Counted from the stretch's first letter, positions 8,801-17,111 are shown. The stretch: 64,000 bases of DNA from Ornithinimicrobium humiphilum (GCF_006716885.1 NZ_VFPU01000001.1:868001-932000), one strand, 5' to 3'. Notes: a model not told the origin generated them from the letters alone. Translations and numbers: made by a program.

Positions 8801-9790
8801 GGGGTTGGTCAGCGAGATCGTGGTGCCCTGGAAGTCCTCGATCGTGAGCTTGTTGTCACGCGCCTTGCGGACGATCTTCTCGTAGGCCGACCAGAACTCG
8901 TGGAAGCTCATCGTCTCGGCGCTCTTGATGCTCGGCACGAGGAGCTGGCGGGTGCCGTCGGGCTTGGGCACGTCGATGGCCAGGCCGAGGTTGACGTGCG
9001 CCGGCACCACGAGGGCCGGCTTGCCGTCCTCGGTGGTGGTGAAGCCGTTGTTCATCTCCGGCATCGCGCGCAGGGCCTTGACCATGGCGTAGCCGATGAT
9101 GTGCGTGAAGGACACCTTGCCGCCCCGGGAGCGGGCCAGGTGGTTGTTGATGACCGTGCGGTTGTCGATGAGCAGCTTGGCCGGGAGGTTGCGGGCGCTG
9201 GTGGCGGTGGGCACCTCCAGGCTGGCCTCCATGTTGGTGACCACCCGGGCGGTCGCGCCGCGCAGCGGGGTGAGGGTCACGTCGGTCTGCGGGCCCGTCT
9301 TCTTCGGGGACGGGGCGTCACGGGTCATCGGGGCCTCCTTGGCCGGAGCAGAGCTCTTGGCCGCGGGCTTCGAGGGCGTGCTGGAGGAGGGAGCGGCGGT
9401 GGGGGCCGACTTGGCGGCCTGCGGGCGCGACGCGGTGCGCGCCTCCACGGCCTTGGTGTCGGTCTCGGCCTTCGGCGCGGCGGACGTCGCCGGGGACGCC
9501 TGGCGCAGGGGTGCCTGACCCACCTTGGCGCGCGGGGGAGCGGTGCGGATCTTGTCCGCGGCTGCCGGCGTCGGGTCCGGTCGTCGCTCGGCGGCCGGCG
9601 CGGGGGTGCTGGCGCGACCGTTGTCGCTGGGGGCACCCCCCTCGAAGAAGCTGCGCCAGGCCGGGTCGACCGACCCGGGGTCCTGATCGAAGCGCTCTCG
9701 CATCTCCTCGACGAGCCACTCGTTGGCTCCGAAGTCCGCGAGGGTGTTGTCGCTCGGGGGGTTGGCCACTGGGTTTGCGCCTACTCTCAC
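5894..9790 (-). CDS. kgd: Multifunctional 2-oxoglutarate decarboxylase/dehydrogenase E1-E2 (Kgd/OdhA type)
   Basis: 1298 residues from GTG. The N-terminus NEWLVEEMRERFDQDP is the actinobacterial E1o N-terminal segment, followed by an Ala/Pro/Lys-rich linker (about 50-165). The E2-like succinyltransferase domain (about 165-410) has its catalytic His386 in TYDHRIIQG. The thiamine-diphosphate E1 follows, with the HRGRLNVLANL and HGDAAFAGQGVV regions and the transketolase-like C-terminal half ending in WVQNEPKNQGAW. In actinobacteria this polypeptide converts 2-oxoglutarate to succinyl-CoA with a separate E3, or to succinic semialdehyde, and can be inhibited by the FHA protein OdhI/GarA. The upstream region has a TTGACA box at 9834-9839 but no clear -10. 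Confidence 0.97.
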   Translation of the reverse strand: MRVGANPVANPPSDNTLADFGANEWLVEEMRERFDQDPGSVDPAWRSFFEGGAPSDNGRASTPAPAAERRPDPTPAAADKIRTAPPRAKVGQAPLRQASPATSAAPKAETDTKAVEARTASRPQAAKSAPTAAPSSSTPSKPAAKSSAPAKEAPMTRDAPSPKKTGPQTDVTLTPLRGATARVVTNMEASLEVPTATSARNLPAKLLIDNRTVINNHLARSRGGKVSFTHIIGYAMVKALRAMPEMNNGFTTTEDGKPALVVPAHVNLGLAIDVPKPDGTRQLLVPSIKSAETMSFHEFWSAYEKIVRKARDNKLTIEDFQGTTISLTNPGGIGTLHSVPRLMKGQGTIIGVGALDYPAEWQGAAPERIALAGVSKILTLTSTYDHRIIQGAQSGEFLRQMHQLLLGADGFYDEIFTSLRIPYQPIRWNPDIAATHDDDISKASRIQELIHAYRVRGHLMADTDPLEYVQRSHPDLEIENHGLTLWDLDREVPTGGFGGKKRLTLRQILGILRDSYCRTIGVEYMHIQNPEERAWFQEKLEVPFQKPTPAEQLRILRRLNAAEAFETFLQTKFVGQKRFSLEGGESVIALLDRILSNAAEEGLAEVTIGMPHRGRLNVLANLAGKSYGQIFREFEGKSAPGSVQGSGDVKYHLGTEGEFHSEEGKSTRVYLAANPSHLEAVNPVLEGITRAKHDRLKLQQEDGDQDYSVLPVLMHGDAAFAGQGVVLETLQMSQLPGYRTGGTIHVIINNQVGFTTSPYNSRSSVYCTDVARTVQAPVFHVNGDDPEAVVRVAELAYQYRQRFHKDVAIDLVCYRRRGHNEGDDPSMTQPLMYDLIEAKRSVRKLYTESLIGRGDITIEEAEAALRDYQKQLEQVFVETKKALKGEGDGTHGLERPQAQDEGDMATRQRPTAISEETLHRIGDAFAAVPDGFTVHPKLAKLLTTRAQMVREGGIDWGMGELLAFGSLVLEGTPVRLSGQDSRRGTFVQRHAVLTDNVTAASWTPLHHLSEDQASFEVYDSLLSEYAVMGFEYGYSVERTDALVLWEAQFGDFANGAQTVVDEFISSSEQKWDQRSSVVLLLPHGYEGQGPDHSSARIERYLQLCAEDNMRVAYPSTPASYFHLLRAHAVARPRRPLIVFTPKAMLRLKAAASSPEDFTTGTFEPVLPDTVELDKGKVDRVLLASSKLVWDLEDERRMREDDRTAILRVEQLYPLPGAQIAALTKQYPNAELVWVQNEPKNQGAWPFMALNLPEALAHHGEERPLRVVSRPASASPSTGSAKVHAVEQEALHEEAFSRR

Positions 9791-9833
9791 ATCCGGGGGG
9801 CTGCCTCAGGTGCAGACATCGACACTGCACCCC

Positions 9834-9839
9834 TGTCAA
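9834..9839 (-). promoter_or_regulatory. Candidate -35 box of kgd
   Basis: On the minus strand TTGACA lies about 45 nt upstream of the kgd GTG. A convincing -10 is not visible at 16-18 nt. An imperfect palindrome TGCAG-N9-CTGCA covers the expected start region (about 9811-9829) and could be an operator. Confidence 0.3.
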
Positions 9840-9869
9840 GCCTAGCCCCTGCCCGGCTCGGTCGGGCGA

Positions 9870-9903
9870 CGGGGGGACGGCACGTCGCGCTGCCGTCCCC
9901 CCG
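9870..9903 (-). terminator. Terminator of the ABC-2 exporter operon
   Basis: A 13-bp perfect stem (9870-9882 with 9891-9903) and 8-nt loop lie 38 nt after the permease stop and before the kgd promoter region. Confidence 0.7.
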
Positions 9904-9941
9904 GTCGTCCGGAGGGGGCCGGGAGGCCCCCACGACCCAGG

Positions 9942-10778
9942 TCAGGTCACGTCGCGGCGGGCGGTCAGCACCCACCCGATGACGGTCATCACCGCCGCGT
10001 AGACGAGCAGCGTGAGGGACGCGACCCACCAGGAGAGCTGGTCGGGGTTGAAGCCCATGGTCTGCGCCGCCGCCGGGTCGATGCCCTCGAAGACGCTGAG
10101 CGCCGCGGTGCTCGCCTGGCTCGGGAAGAACCGGGCGGCGTCGGCGAGCGCGTCGACGAAGGTGATGCCGAGGCTGAGGAGCGGCTCGACGAGGAAGGCG
10201 AAGGCGACGCCGACGAAGAGCGCCACCACCTGGTTGGGCAGCAGGACGCCGAGGCCCAGACCCATGAGGCCCCACAGGACGAGGACGAGCAGCAGGCGCA
10301 GCAGCACCGTGCCGAGGTCGAGCGGCTCCGGGAAGAGCGGGACGCCCGCGATGAGCAGGGGTATGCCGCCACCCACCACCGCACCGAGCACGTGCGCCAG
10401 CCCGTTGAGAACGACGACGATGGACAGCGCCACGATCTTGGAGGCGACCACGCGGCCCCGCCGGGGGGAGGCCAGGAAGGTGGCGGTGAGGGTCTTGTGC
10501 CGGTACTCCGAGCCCATGGTGAGGATGCCGAGCACCATCGCGAGCAGGTAGCCCACCTGCAGGCCGCCGGTGTAGATCATCCGCGTCAGCACGGTGTCGT
10601 CGAACAGCTCGCGACCCGGGACCAGCTGGCCGTCGGCGCCGGGCATCTCGACGAAGAGCAGGAAGGCCCCGGTGATGGCGGCGAAGACCGCGGCGAGGAT
10701 GAACTGCGCCAGCGGCATGCCCCACGCCATCCGGGTGGAGAACGACTTGAGCAGCTCGGAGCGGACGAGCCCGGTCAT
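9942..10778 (-). CDS. ABC-2 type transporter permease
   Basis: 278 residues with six hydrophobic segments. These include a long N-terminal one after LLKSFSTRMAWGMPLAQF and a motif GSEYRHKTLTATFLASPRRGRVVASK in the first cytoplasmic loop, typical of ABC-2 permeases related to NatB/YhaP. The start codon overlaps the stop of the ATP-binding subunit gene by four bases (ATGA), so the two are translationally coupled. They form an export system in the cytoplasmic membrane; the cargo (drug, lipid or ion) cannot be deduced from sequence. Confidence 0.88.
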   Translation of the reverse strand: MTGLVRSELLKSFSTRMAWGMPLAQFILAAVFAAITGAFLLFVEMPGADGQLVPGRELFDDTVLTRMIYTGGLQVGYLLAMVLGILTMGSEYRHKTLTATFLASPRRGRVVASKIVALSIVVVLNGLAHVLGAVVGGGIPLLIAGVPLFPEPLDLGTVLLRLLLVLVLWGLMGLGLGVLLPNQVVALFVGVAFAFLVEPLLSLGITFVDALADAARFFPSQASTAALSVFEGIDPAAAQTMGFNPDQLSWWVASLTLLVYAAVMTVIGWVLTARRDVT

Positions 10779-11776
10779 CGGGGAGCCTCCTCGGAGGTGG
10801 CCGGCCCCGACAGCTCGTGCGGGGTCCCGGCGGGCGGCGGTGCGGTCTGGCGGTTGCGGTTGCTGTGCTCCGGGGCCTCGGTGAGCTCGAGAAAGAGTCG
10901 CTCGAGGTCGGTGCGCAGCGGGCGCAGCTCGTGGACCGGCTGGCCGGCGGCGAGCGCGACGTCGCCGACGCGGGCCGGGTCGGCGGTGAGCACCCGCAGC
11001 GTGCCCGGGGCGTCGCCGGCCTGCGCGGTCAGGCCCGCGGTGCGCAGCGCCTCCGCGAGCCGGGGCGCGTCGGGCGTCCGGACGAGGACGGCCGGGTCGC
11101 CGTGCAGCTCGTCCATCGTGCCCTGGCGCACCAGGTGGCCGTTGGCGATGATCACGACGTCATCGACGGTCTGCTCGACCTCGGAGAGGAGGTGGGAGCT
11201 GATGACGACGGTGCGGCCCTGCTCGTGCGCCAGGTGGCGCAGGAACCCGCGCATCCAGCGGATGCCCTCGGGGTCCAGGCCGTTGGCCGGCTCGTCGAGG
11301 ACGAGCACCTCGGGGTCGCCGAGCAGCCCCGCGGCCAGGCCGAGGCGCTGCCGCATACCCATGGAGTAGGCGCCGGCGCGCTTGCGGGCGGCCGCCGGGA
11401 TGCCGACGAGCTCGAGCAGCTCGTCGACGCGGCTGTCGGGGATGCCGTGGGTGGCGGCCAGCACGCGCAGGTGGTCGCGGCCGGAGCGGCCCGGGTGGAA
11501 GCCGGTGGCCTCCAGGGCCGAGCCGACCACCCGCATCGGGTTCTCGAGGTCGGCGTAGCGCCGGCCCCCGATGAGCGTCTCGCCGGAGGTCGGGCGGATC
11601 AGGCCCAGCACCATGCGCAGGGTCGTGGTCTTGCCGGCCCCGTTGGGCCCGAGGAATCCGGTCACCCTTCCGGGCCGGACCTCGAAGGTCAGGTCGTCGA
11701 CGGCCCGGAGCGGCCCGAAGGTCTTCGTGAGACCTCGGACGCTGATGCCGGTGCCGCCCTCGCGAGCGTCGGTCAT
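10775..11776 (-). CDS. ABC transporter ATP-binding protein (ABC-2 exporter)
   Basis: 333 residues. The nucleotide-binding domain (about 10-235) has Walker A GPNGAGKT at 43-50, the signature region YSMGMRQRLGLA, Walker B VLVLDEPANGLDP and the switch His in VVISSHLLSEVE. The C-terminal 95 residues are a DUF4162-like extension ending in a Pro/Thr/Glu-rich tail. It is the first gene of a two-gene exporter operon with the permease at 9942-10778. NodI/CcmA-like exporters of this kind are often drug or antibiotic exporters. A 26-bp palindrome lies 57 nt upstream. Confidence 0.92.
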   Translation of the reverse strand: MTDAREGGTGISVRGLTKTFGPLRAVDDLTFEVRPGRVTGFLGPNGAGKTTTLRMVLGLIRPTSGETLIGGRRYADLENPMRVVGSALEATGFHPGRSGRDHLRVLAATHGIPDSRVDELLELVGIPAAARKRAGAYSMGMRQRLGLAAGLLGDPEVLVLDEPANGLDPEGIRWMRGFLRHLAHEQGRTVVISSHLLSEVEQTVDDVVIIANGHLVRQGTMDELHGDPAVLVRTPDAPRLAEALRTAGLTAQAGDAPGTLRVLTADPARVGDVALAAGQPVHELRPLRTDLERLFLELTEAPEHSNRNRQTAPPPAGTPHELSGPATSEEAPR

Positions 11777-11832
11777 GGGCGGCAGTCAACCAGCCGGGCC
11801 CCACCGGCCACATCCCACCCCGGTGGGAGATC

Positions 11833-11858
11833 GGGTCTCCGTCGCGCGACGGAGACCC
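11833..11858. repeat. 26-bp perfect palindrome upstream of the ABC exporter operon
   Basis: The 26 bases from GGGTCTCC at 11833 to GGAGACCC at 11858 equal their own reverse complement. A second inverted repeat, TCCCACC (11813-11819) with GGTGGGA (11822-11828), lies between it and the ATPase start. It could be an operator for the exporter or a second terminator for the tRNA transcript that comes from the right. Confidence 0.6.
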
Positions 11859-11895
11859 GCGTCGCACCGGGACGGGGCGGGCCCCGGACGAGCGA

Positions 11896-11931
11896 GAGGG
11901 CCGCCGCCCGCTGGTGCGGACGGCGGCCCTC
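11896..11931 (-). terminator. Terminator downstream of tRNA-Arg
   Basis: An 11-bp stem, GAGGGCCGCCG at 11896-11906 with its complement at 11921-11931, and a 14-nt loop begin 7 nt beyond the 3' end of the tRNA. Confidence 0.6.
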
Positions 11932-11937
11932 GAGAGG

Positions 11938-12009
11938 CGCCCCCGGCAGGATTCGAACCTGCGCTCCCGCCTCCGGAGGGCGGTGCTCTATCCCCTGAGC
12001 TACGGGGGC
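11938..12009 (-). tRNA. tRNA-Arg (anticodon CCG)
   Basis: The minus strand folds into a complete cloverleaf. The acceptor GCCCCCG pairs with CGGGGGC. The D arm has GCTC/GAGC, the anticodon stem CCGCC/GGCGG encloses loop CTCCGGA with anticodon CCG, and the T arm is GCAGG-TTCGAAT-CCTGC. The discriminator base is G and the CCA end is not encoded. It reads CGG arginine codons, which are frequent here. It lies next to argS, on the opposite strand. Confidence 0.97.
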
Positions 12010-12081
12010 AACAGCGACAAACTGTAGCAGCCGACGCGGGTGGGGCAGAACGCCCCGTCCGAGGGCACCGTTGCGGGCAAC

Positions 12082-12087
12082 TAGACT
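12082..12087 (+). promoter_or_regulatory. -10 box of argS, leaderless
   Basis: TAGACT ends exactly 7 nt before the G of the argS GTG at 12094, so transcription is expected to begin at the start codon. No Shine-Dalgarno sequence is present. Confidence 0.5.
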
Positions 12088-12093
12088 TGCGGG

Positions 12094-13743
12094 GTGACCC
12101 CCGAGCAGCTCGCCGACGCCATCCACGCAGTCCTGACGGAGGCCGCCTCCGACGGTCTCGCCGTTCCCGTGCCCGACCGGGGCGCCGTCCGGGTGGAGCG
12201 TCCGCGCAGCCGCGAGCACGGTGACTGGGCGACCAACGTCGCCCTCCAGCTCGCCAAGGGCGCGGGTATGCCGCCGCGCCAGCTCGCCGAGCAGCTCGCC
12301 GAGCGCCTGCGCCAGGTGCCCGGTGTGGCCGCCGTCGACGTGGCCGGGCCCGGCTTCCTCAACATCACCCTCGACGCCGCGTCCGCGGGCAGCCTGGCCC
12401 GCACGATCGTGGAGGAGGGCCAGCGCTTCGGCACCAACGACACCCTCGCCGGGCACGTCGTCAACCTCGAGTTCGTCTCCGCCAACCCGACCGGCCCGCC
12501 CCACATCGGTCACACCCGGTGGGCCGCCCTGGGTGACGCCCTGGGCCGGCTGCTGCGCGCCAGCGGTGCCTCGGTGACGACCGAGCACTACATCAACGAC
12601 CACGGTGCGCAGATGGGCAAGTTCGCGCGCTCGATCCTGGCGCGCGCCACCGGCGACGAGATCCCCGAGGGCGGCTACCCGGGCGAGTACGTCGTCCCGC
12701 TGGCCGAGCGCCTGCTGGCCGAGCGCCCCGACGTGCTCGAGCTGCCGGAGGAGGAGCGCGTCTCCGTCGCCCGCGAGCTCGGCTACGCCTGGATGCTCGA
12801 GCAGATCAAGGACACGCTGCGCGCCTTCAACGTCGAGTTCGACGTGTGGATGCCCGAGTCCCGCCTGCACGAGGGCGGCAAGGTCGAGGAGGCCGTCGCC
12901 CGGCTGCGCGAGCAGGGCCACGTCTTCGACCAGGACGGCGCGGTGTGGCTGCGCACCACCGACTTCGGCGACGACAAGGACCGCGTGCTCATCCGCGCCA
13001 ACGGCGAGCCCACCTACTTCGCGGCCGACGCCGCCTACTACCTCGACAAGAAGGACCGCGGCTTCCCCGAGAAGATCTACATGCTCGGCGCGGACCACCA
13101 CGGCTACGTCGGCCGGCTCAAGGCGATCGCCGCCTGCGCGGGCGACGACCCGGAGAAGAACATCGAGGTCCTCATCGGCCAGCTGATCAACATCAGCGGC
13201 GAGCGGATGGGCAAGCGCCGCGGCAACGCGGTCTTCCTCTCCGACCTCATCGAGTGGATCGGCACCGACCCGGTCCGCTACTCCCTGGCGCGCTTCCCCG
13301 CGGACACCCCGCTCGACCTCGACGGCGAGGAGCTCCGCAAGCGCTCCAACGACAACCCGGTGTTCTACGTCCAGTACGCCCACGCGCGCACCTGCAACGT
13401 CGCGCGGCTCGCGGGCGAGGACGGCGTGCGCCGCGAGGACGGCTTCGACCCGTCGCTGCTGCAGCACGAGACCGAGGCGGCCCTGCTCGCCACCCTCGGC
13501 GACTTCCCCCGGATCGTCGCCCAGGCCGCCCAGCTGCGCGAGCCGCACCGGGTCGCCCGCTACCTCGAGGAGCTCGCCGGCCACTTCCACAAGTGGTACG
13601 ACGAGTGCCGCGTCCGGCCCACGACCGCCGACGAGGAGATCACCGACCTCCACCGCACGCGTCTGTGGCTCAACGACGCCACCCGCCAGGTGCTCGCCAA
13701 CGGTCTGCAGCTGCTCGGCGTGTCCGCGCCCGAGCGCATGTGA
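12094..13743 (+). CDS. argS: Arginyl-tRNA synthetase
   Basis: 549 residues, normal for the family. An N-terminal Arg_tRNA_synt_N domain (about 1-95) precedes the class I catalytic core with SANPTGPPHIGHTRWAALG (HIGH motif) and GERMGKRRGN in place of KMSKS, as usual for ArgRS. The C-terminal helical DALR domain contains the NPVFYVQYAHARTCN region. It charges tRNA-Arg in the cytoplasm. The stop overlaps the GTG of hom by four bases. In many actinobacteria argS is followed by lysA-hom-thrC-thrB-rho; here lysA is absent. Confidence 0.97.
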   Translation: MTPEQLADAIHAVLTEAASDGLAVPVPDRGAVRVERPRSREHGDWATNVALQLAKGAGMPPRQLAEQLAERLRQVPGVAAVDVAGPGFLNITLDAASAGSLARTIVEEGQRFGTNDTLAGHVVNLEFVSANPTGPPHIGHTRWAALGDALGRLLRASGASVTTEHYINDHGAQMGKFARSILARATGDEIPEGGYPGEYVVPLAERLLAERPDVLELPEEERVSVARELGYAWMLEQIKDTLRAFNVEFDVWMPESRLHEGGKVEEAVARLREQGHVFDQDGAVWLRTTDFGDDKDRVLIRANGEPTYFAADAAYYLDKKDRGFPEKIYMLGADHHGYVGRLKAIAACAGDDPEKNIEVLIGQLINISGERMGKRRGNAVFLSDLIEWIGTDPVRYSLARFPADTPLDLDGEELRKRSNDNPVFYVQYAHARTCNVARLAGEDGVRREDGFDPSLLQHETEAALLATLGDFPRIVAQAAQLREPHRVARYLEELAGHFHKWYDECRVRPTTADEEITDLHRTRLWLNDATRQVLANGLQLLGVSAPERM

Positions 13744-14801
13744 CGCCGACCCCGACCTCCCACCCCGACGACGACCGGAGCGCGCCCGTGCCCACGCCCC
13801 AGCCCACGTCCCACACCGCCACGACCGACGTCTCCGCCCCGCTGCGCGTGGCGCTGCTGGGCGGCGGCACCGTCGGTGCCGCCGTCGCGCGCCTGCTCGG
13901 CGAGCGTGCCGAGCTGCTCGCGGCGCGGGTCGGGCGTCCCCTCGAGCTGGTGGGTGTCGCCGTCCGCGACACCTCCCGCGTCCGCGACGGCGTCGACCCG
14001 GCGCTGATCACCGACGACGCCGTCGCCCTGGTCGACGGCGCCGACCTGGTCGTGGAGGTCATGGGCGGGCTGGAGCCCGCCCGCTCCCTGATCGAGCGCG
14101 CGCTGGTCCGCGGCGTGCCCGTGGTCACCGCCAACAAGCAGCTGATCGCCCAGCAGGGGCCCGAGCTGCACGCGCTCGCCGCCGAGCACGGCACCGACCT
14201 GCACTACGAGGCGGCGGTCATGGCCGCCGTCCCGGTGATGGCGGTCGTGCGCGAGAGCCTGGCCGGCGACGAGATCGCCTCGATCTCCGGCATCGTCAAC
14301 GGCTCCACCAACTACGTGCTCGACCTCGTCGCGCGCAAGGGCGTGCCCTTCGAGGACGCGGTGCGCCAGGCCGGCGAGCTGGGCTACCTCGAGGCCGACC
14401 CGACCGAGGACCTCGAGGGCCTCGACGCCGCGGCCAAGATCGTGCTCCTGGCCCGCACCGCGTGGGGCCTGCCCGTCACGCTCGACGACGTGCAGCGCCA
14501 GGGCATCACCCACCTCACCGACACCGACTTCGAGCAGGCCGCGGCCAACGGCACGGTCATCAAGCTCGTCGCCTCGGCCTGGCGGTCCTCCGCCGGCGGG
14601 GGAGACCGGGTCGAGGTCGCGGTGCGTCCGGTCGCGCTTCCGCAGGACGACCCGCTGGCCCAGGCCCGCGAGGGGGCCAACGTGCTCATCGTCGAGGCCC
14701 GCTCCGCCGGGACGCTGCGCCTGCACGGCGCCGGCGCGGGTGGCGACGCGACCGCCTCGGCGGTGCTCGGCGACATCGTGCGCGCGGCCCGCGTGCGCTA
14801 G
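13740..14801 (+). CDS. hom: Homoserine dehydrogenase lacking the ACT domain
   Basis: 353 residues from GTG 13740; GTG 13788 is an alternative. After a low-complexity N-terminus the Rossmann fold LRVALLGGGTVGAAVARLL starts near residue 38. VVTANKQLI is the cofactor/substrate loop, and the catalytic domain has GIVNGSTNYVLD, the GYLEADPTEDLEG motif and the catalytic Lys in LDAAAKIVLLA. It reduces aspartate semialdehyde to homoserine on the way to threonine and methionine. The frame stops right after the catalytic domain (GAGGDATASAVLGDIV), so the roughly 90-residue C-terminal ACT domain that mediates threonine feedback in most Gram-positive Hom proteins is missing. thrC and thrB do not follow. 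Confidence 0.95.
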   Translation: MTPTPTSHPDDDRSAPVPTPQPTSHTATTDVSAPLRVALLGGGTVGAAVARLLGERAELLAARVGRPLELVGVAVRDTSRVRDGVDPALITDDAVALVDGADLVVEVMGGLEPARSLIERALVRGVPVVTANKQLIAQQGPELHALAAEHGTDLHYEAAVMAAVPVMAVVRESLAGDEIASISGIVNGSTNYVLDLVARKGVPFEDAVRQAGELGYLEADPTEDLEGLDAAAKIVLLARTAWGLPVTLDDVQRQGITHLTDTDFEQAAANGTVIKLVASAWRSSAGGGDRVEVAVRPVALPQDDPLAQAREGANVLIVEARSAGTLRLHGAGAGGDATASAVLGDIVRAARVR

Positions 14802-14856
14802 CACGGGAGGCCCTCGACGCGCTGGTGGGGGGTGTGGCGCGGCGGGGGCTCCGTGT

Positions 14857-15084
14857 TATGTTGGGCACGCTCCCGTGAGCATGGGCGGCCGCCGGTGGCG
14901 GTCGGTTCCGGAGCACTCCACCCCCACGGACCGCGAGTCGACGCCCGACGTCCCGTTTCTGTGCTGGCCGTCGAGCCTGTCCGTCCGTGGCACGTCACCT
15001 CCGGTCGTCGTCGAGACACCGGACCATCACCCCGAGAACCCCGTGAGTCCGGCCAGCGGTCGGTCGAGGGGGAAGGACAACCAC
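14857..15084 (+). promoter_or_regulatory. rho promoter candidate and 5' leader
   Basis: TATGTT at 14857-14862 is the best -10 candidate; no good -35 matches. From there a leader of over 210 nt runs to the rho GTG. The frame of rho stays open back through an ATG at 14881, but the stretch has no conserved protein character, so it is read as an untranslated leader that could carry Rho-dependent autoregulation. Confidence 0.35.
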
Positions 15085-17097
15085 GTGACCGAGATCACCG
15101 AGTCTGCAGCGACCAAGACCGGTTCGCTCAGCACCCTGCGCCTCGCCGAGCTGCAGCAGCTCGCCAGCAGCATGGGTATCGCCGTCAACGCGAAGATGCG
15201 CAAGGCCGACCTCGTCTCGGCCATCCGCGAGCGTCGGGGCGGCGGCGCTGCTGCTCCGGCCGCGGCCCCGCGGACGGCCCCGGCCCGCACCTCCGAGCGG
15301 GCCGGCACCGACGCCGCCCCGGCCGAGGCGCCCGAGACGAAGACCGCGCCGGCCGCCGAGCCGGCCCGCGCCGAGACCCCCGCCCCGGGGGCCGACCCGG
15401 CGAGCGGCCTGGAGGCCGCCCTCGACCGTGCGCAGGCCGAGCGAGAGGGGCGCACCCGTCGCACCCGGCGCGCCGGCTCCCACGCCGGTGCTCCCCGCAG
15501 CGCCGAGGGTCGTGAGCAGGCCGCCGCGCCGCAGGCCGAGACCGCCGCGCAGGCCGAGGTCCGAGAGCGCGCCGAGCGCGCCCCGCAGCAGGAGCGTGGC
15601 GAGCGCGCCCCGCAGCAGGACCGCGGCGAGCGTCAGGGCCGCCAGGACCGTCAGGACCGCGGCGAGCAGGGCCAGCAGGACCGCGCCGAGCGCCAGGACC
15701 GCCGCGCCGAGCAGGACGCCCGTCAGCAGGAGCGCACGCAGGGCGGCCAGCAGCACGGTGACCAGCAGGGCGACGACGAGGACGGCGAGCGCGGCGGTCG
15801 TCGCCGTCGCAACCGCCAGCGCAGCCGTGACCGCAAGCGCGGGCGCGGCAGCGACGCCCCCAACGGCACCTCGGGCGGCTCGCAGCGCGACGACGACGAG
15901 GGCTACTCCGACGAGGACGTGCTCGTGCCGGTCGGCGGCGTGCTCGACCTGCTCGACAGCTACGCCTTCATCCGGACCACCGGTTACCTGCCGGGCCCGA
16001 CCGACGTCTACGTGCCGATGAGCATCGTGCGCAAGCACGGCCTGCGCAAGGGTGACGCCGTCACCGGTGTCATCAAGGCTCCCGAGGACGACGGGCACAA
16101 CCAGCACACCGTCTCCGCGACCGGCAACAAGCGCGACCGCGGCAAGTTCAGCGCCCTGGTGCGCCTGGACAGCGTCAACGGCCAGCCCCCGGAGGCGGCG
16201 CGCAACCGCCCCGAGTTCTCCCGGCTGACCCCGCTCTACCCGCAGGAGCGCCTGCGGCTGGAGACCGACCAGAAGAACCTCACCACCCGGGTCATCGACC
16301 TGGTCGCCCCGATCGGCAAGGGCCAGCGCGGCCTGATCGTCTCCCCGCCCAAGGCGGGCAAGACGATGATCATGCAGGCCATCGCCAACGCGATCACGAC
16401 GAACAACCCCGAGGTCCACCTGATGATCGTCCTCGTGGACGAGCGTCCGGAGGAGGTCACGGACTTCCAGCGCAGCGTCAAGGGCGAGGTCATCGCCTCG
16501 ACCTTCGACCGCCCGGCGACCGACCACACGATCGTGGCCGAGCTGGCGATCGAGCGGGCCAAGCGCCTCGTCGAGCTGGGCCAGGACGTCGTGGTGCTGC
16601 TCGACGGCATCACCCGCCTGGGCCGCGCCTACAACCTCTCCGCCCCGGCCTCGGGCCGCATCCTCTCCGGCGGCGTCGACTCCTCGGCGCTCTACCCGCC
16701 CAAGAAGTTCTTCGGCGCGGCGCGCAACATCGAGAACGGCGGCTCGCTGACCATCCTCGCCACGGCGCTGGTCGAGACCGGCTCCAAGATGGACGAGGTG
16801 ATCTTCGAGGAGTTCAAGGGCACCGGCAACATGGAGCTGCGGCTCTCGCGCCAGCTCGCCGACCGCCGCACCTTCCCCGCGGTCGACGTCAACGCCTCGG
16901 GCACCCGTCGTGAGGAGATCCTCATGAGCGGCGAGGAGCTCAAGATCATGTGGAAGCTGCGCCGGGTGCTCTCCGCCCTCGACCAGCAGCAGGGCATCGA
17001 GCTGCTCATCGACCGGCTCAAGAAGACCCGCCACAACTACGAGTTCCTCACCCAGGTCCAGCAGACCGCCTCGGCCCGCCTGGACGACGAGGACTGA
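15085..17097 (+). CDS. rho: Transcription termination factor Rho with long disordered insertion
   Basis: 670 residues from a GTG preceded by GGGGGAAGGA. Residues 10-55 form the Rho N-terminal helical SAP-like domain ([16 protein letters not shown]). Residues about 55-270 are an insertion rich in Arg, Asp, Gln, Glu and Ala with repeated QDRGE-type units. Then come the cold-shock-like RNA-binding domain ([20 protein letters not shown]) and the hexameric ATPase with Walker A PPKAGKT and Walker [17 protein letters not shown]. It terminates transcription by translocating along nascent RNA. Such insertions are typical of high-GC actinobacteria and have been linked to altered RNA specificity. It is downstream of hom with its own probable promoter. 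Confidence 0.97.
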   Translation: MTEITESAATKTGSLSTLRLAELQQLASSMGIAVNAKMRKADLVSAIRERRGGGAAAPAAAPRTAPARTSERAGTDAAPAEAPETKTAPAAEPARAETPAPGADPASGLEAALDRAQAEREGRTRRTRRAGSHAGAPRSAEGREQAAAPQAETAAQAEVRERAERAPQQERGERAPQQDRGERQGRQDRQDRGEQGQQDRAERQDRRAEQDARQQERTQGGQQHGDQQGDDEDGERGGRRRRNRQRSRDRKRGRGSDAPNGTSGGSQRDDDEGYSDEDVLVPVGGVLDLLDSYAFIRTTGYLPGPTDVYVPMSIVRKHGLRKGDAVTGVIKAPEDDGHNQHTVSATGNKRDRGKFSALVRLDSVNGQPPEAARNRPEFSRLTPLYPQERLRLETDQKNLTTRVIDLVAPIGKGQRGLIVSPPKAGKTMIMQAIANAITTNNPEVHLMIVLVDERPEEVTDFQRSVKGEVIASTFDRPATDHTIVAELAIERAKRLVELGQDVVVLLDGITRLGRAYNLSAPASGRILSGGVDSSALYPPKKFFGAARNIENGGSLTILATALVETGSKMDEVIFEEFKGTGNMELRLSRQLADRRTFPAVDVNASGTRREEILMSGEELKIMWKLRRVLSALDQQQGIELLIDRLKKTRHNYEFLTQVQQTASARLDDED

Positions 17098-17111
17098 CCA
17101 GCTGCTCCATC

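Noticed and set aside
5918..9982. 1300-codon plus-strand frame opposite kgd
   Set aside because: The minus strand encodes a complete, motif-rich Kgd protein; the opposite frame is a GC-bias artefact.
14858..14878. Six-codon upstream frame as a rho leader peptide
   Set aside because: It overlaps the predicted -10 box and would not be transcribed from that promoter.
14740..15084. N-terminal extension of Rho from an ATG at 14881 or earlier
   Set aside because: The extra residues have no similarity to Rho N-termini and the GTG at 15085 has a good ribosome site; treated as leader.
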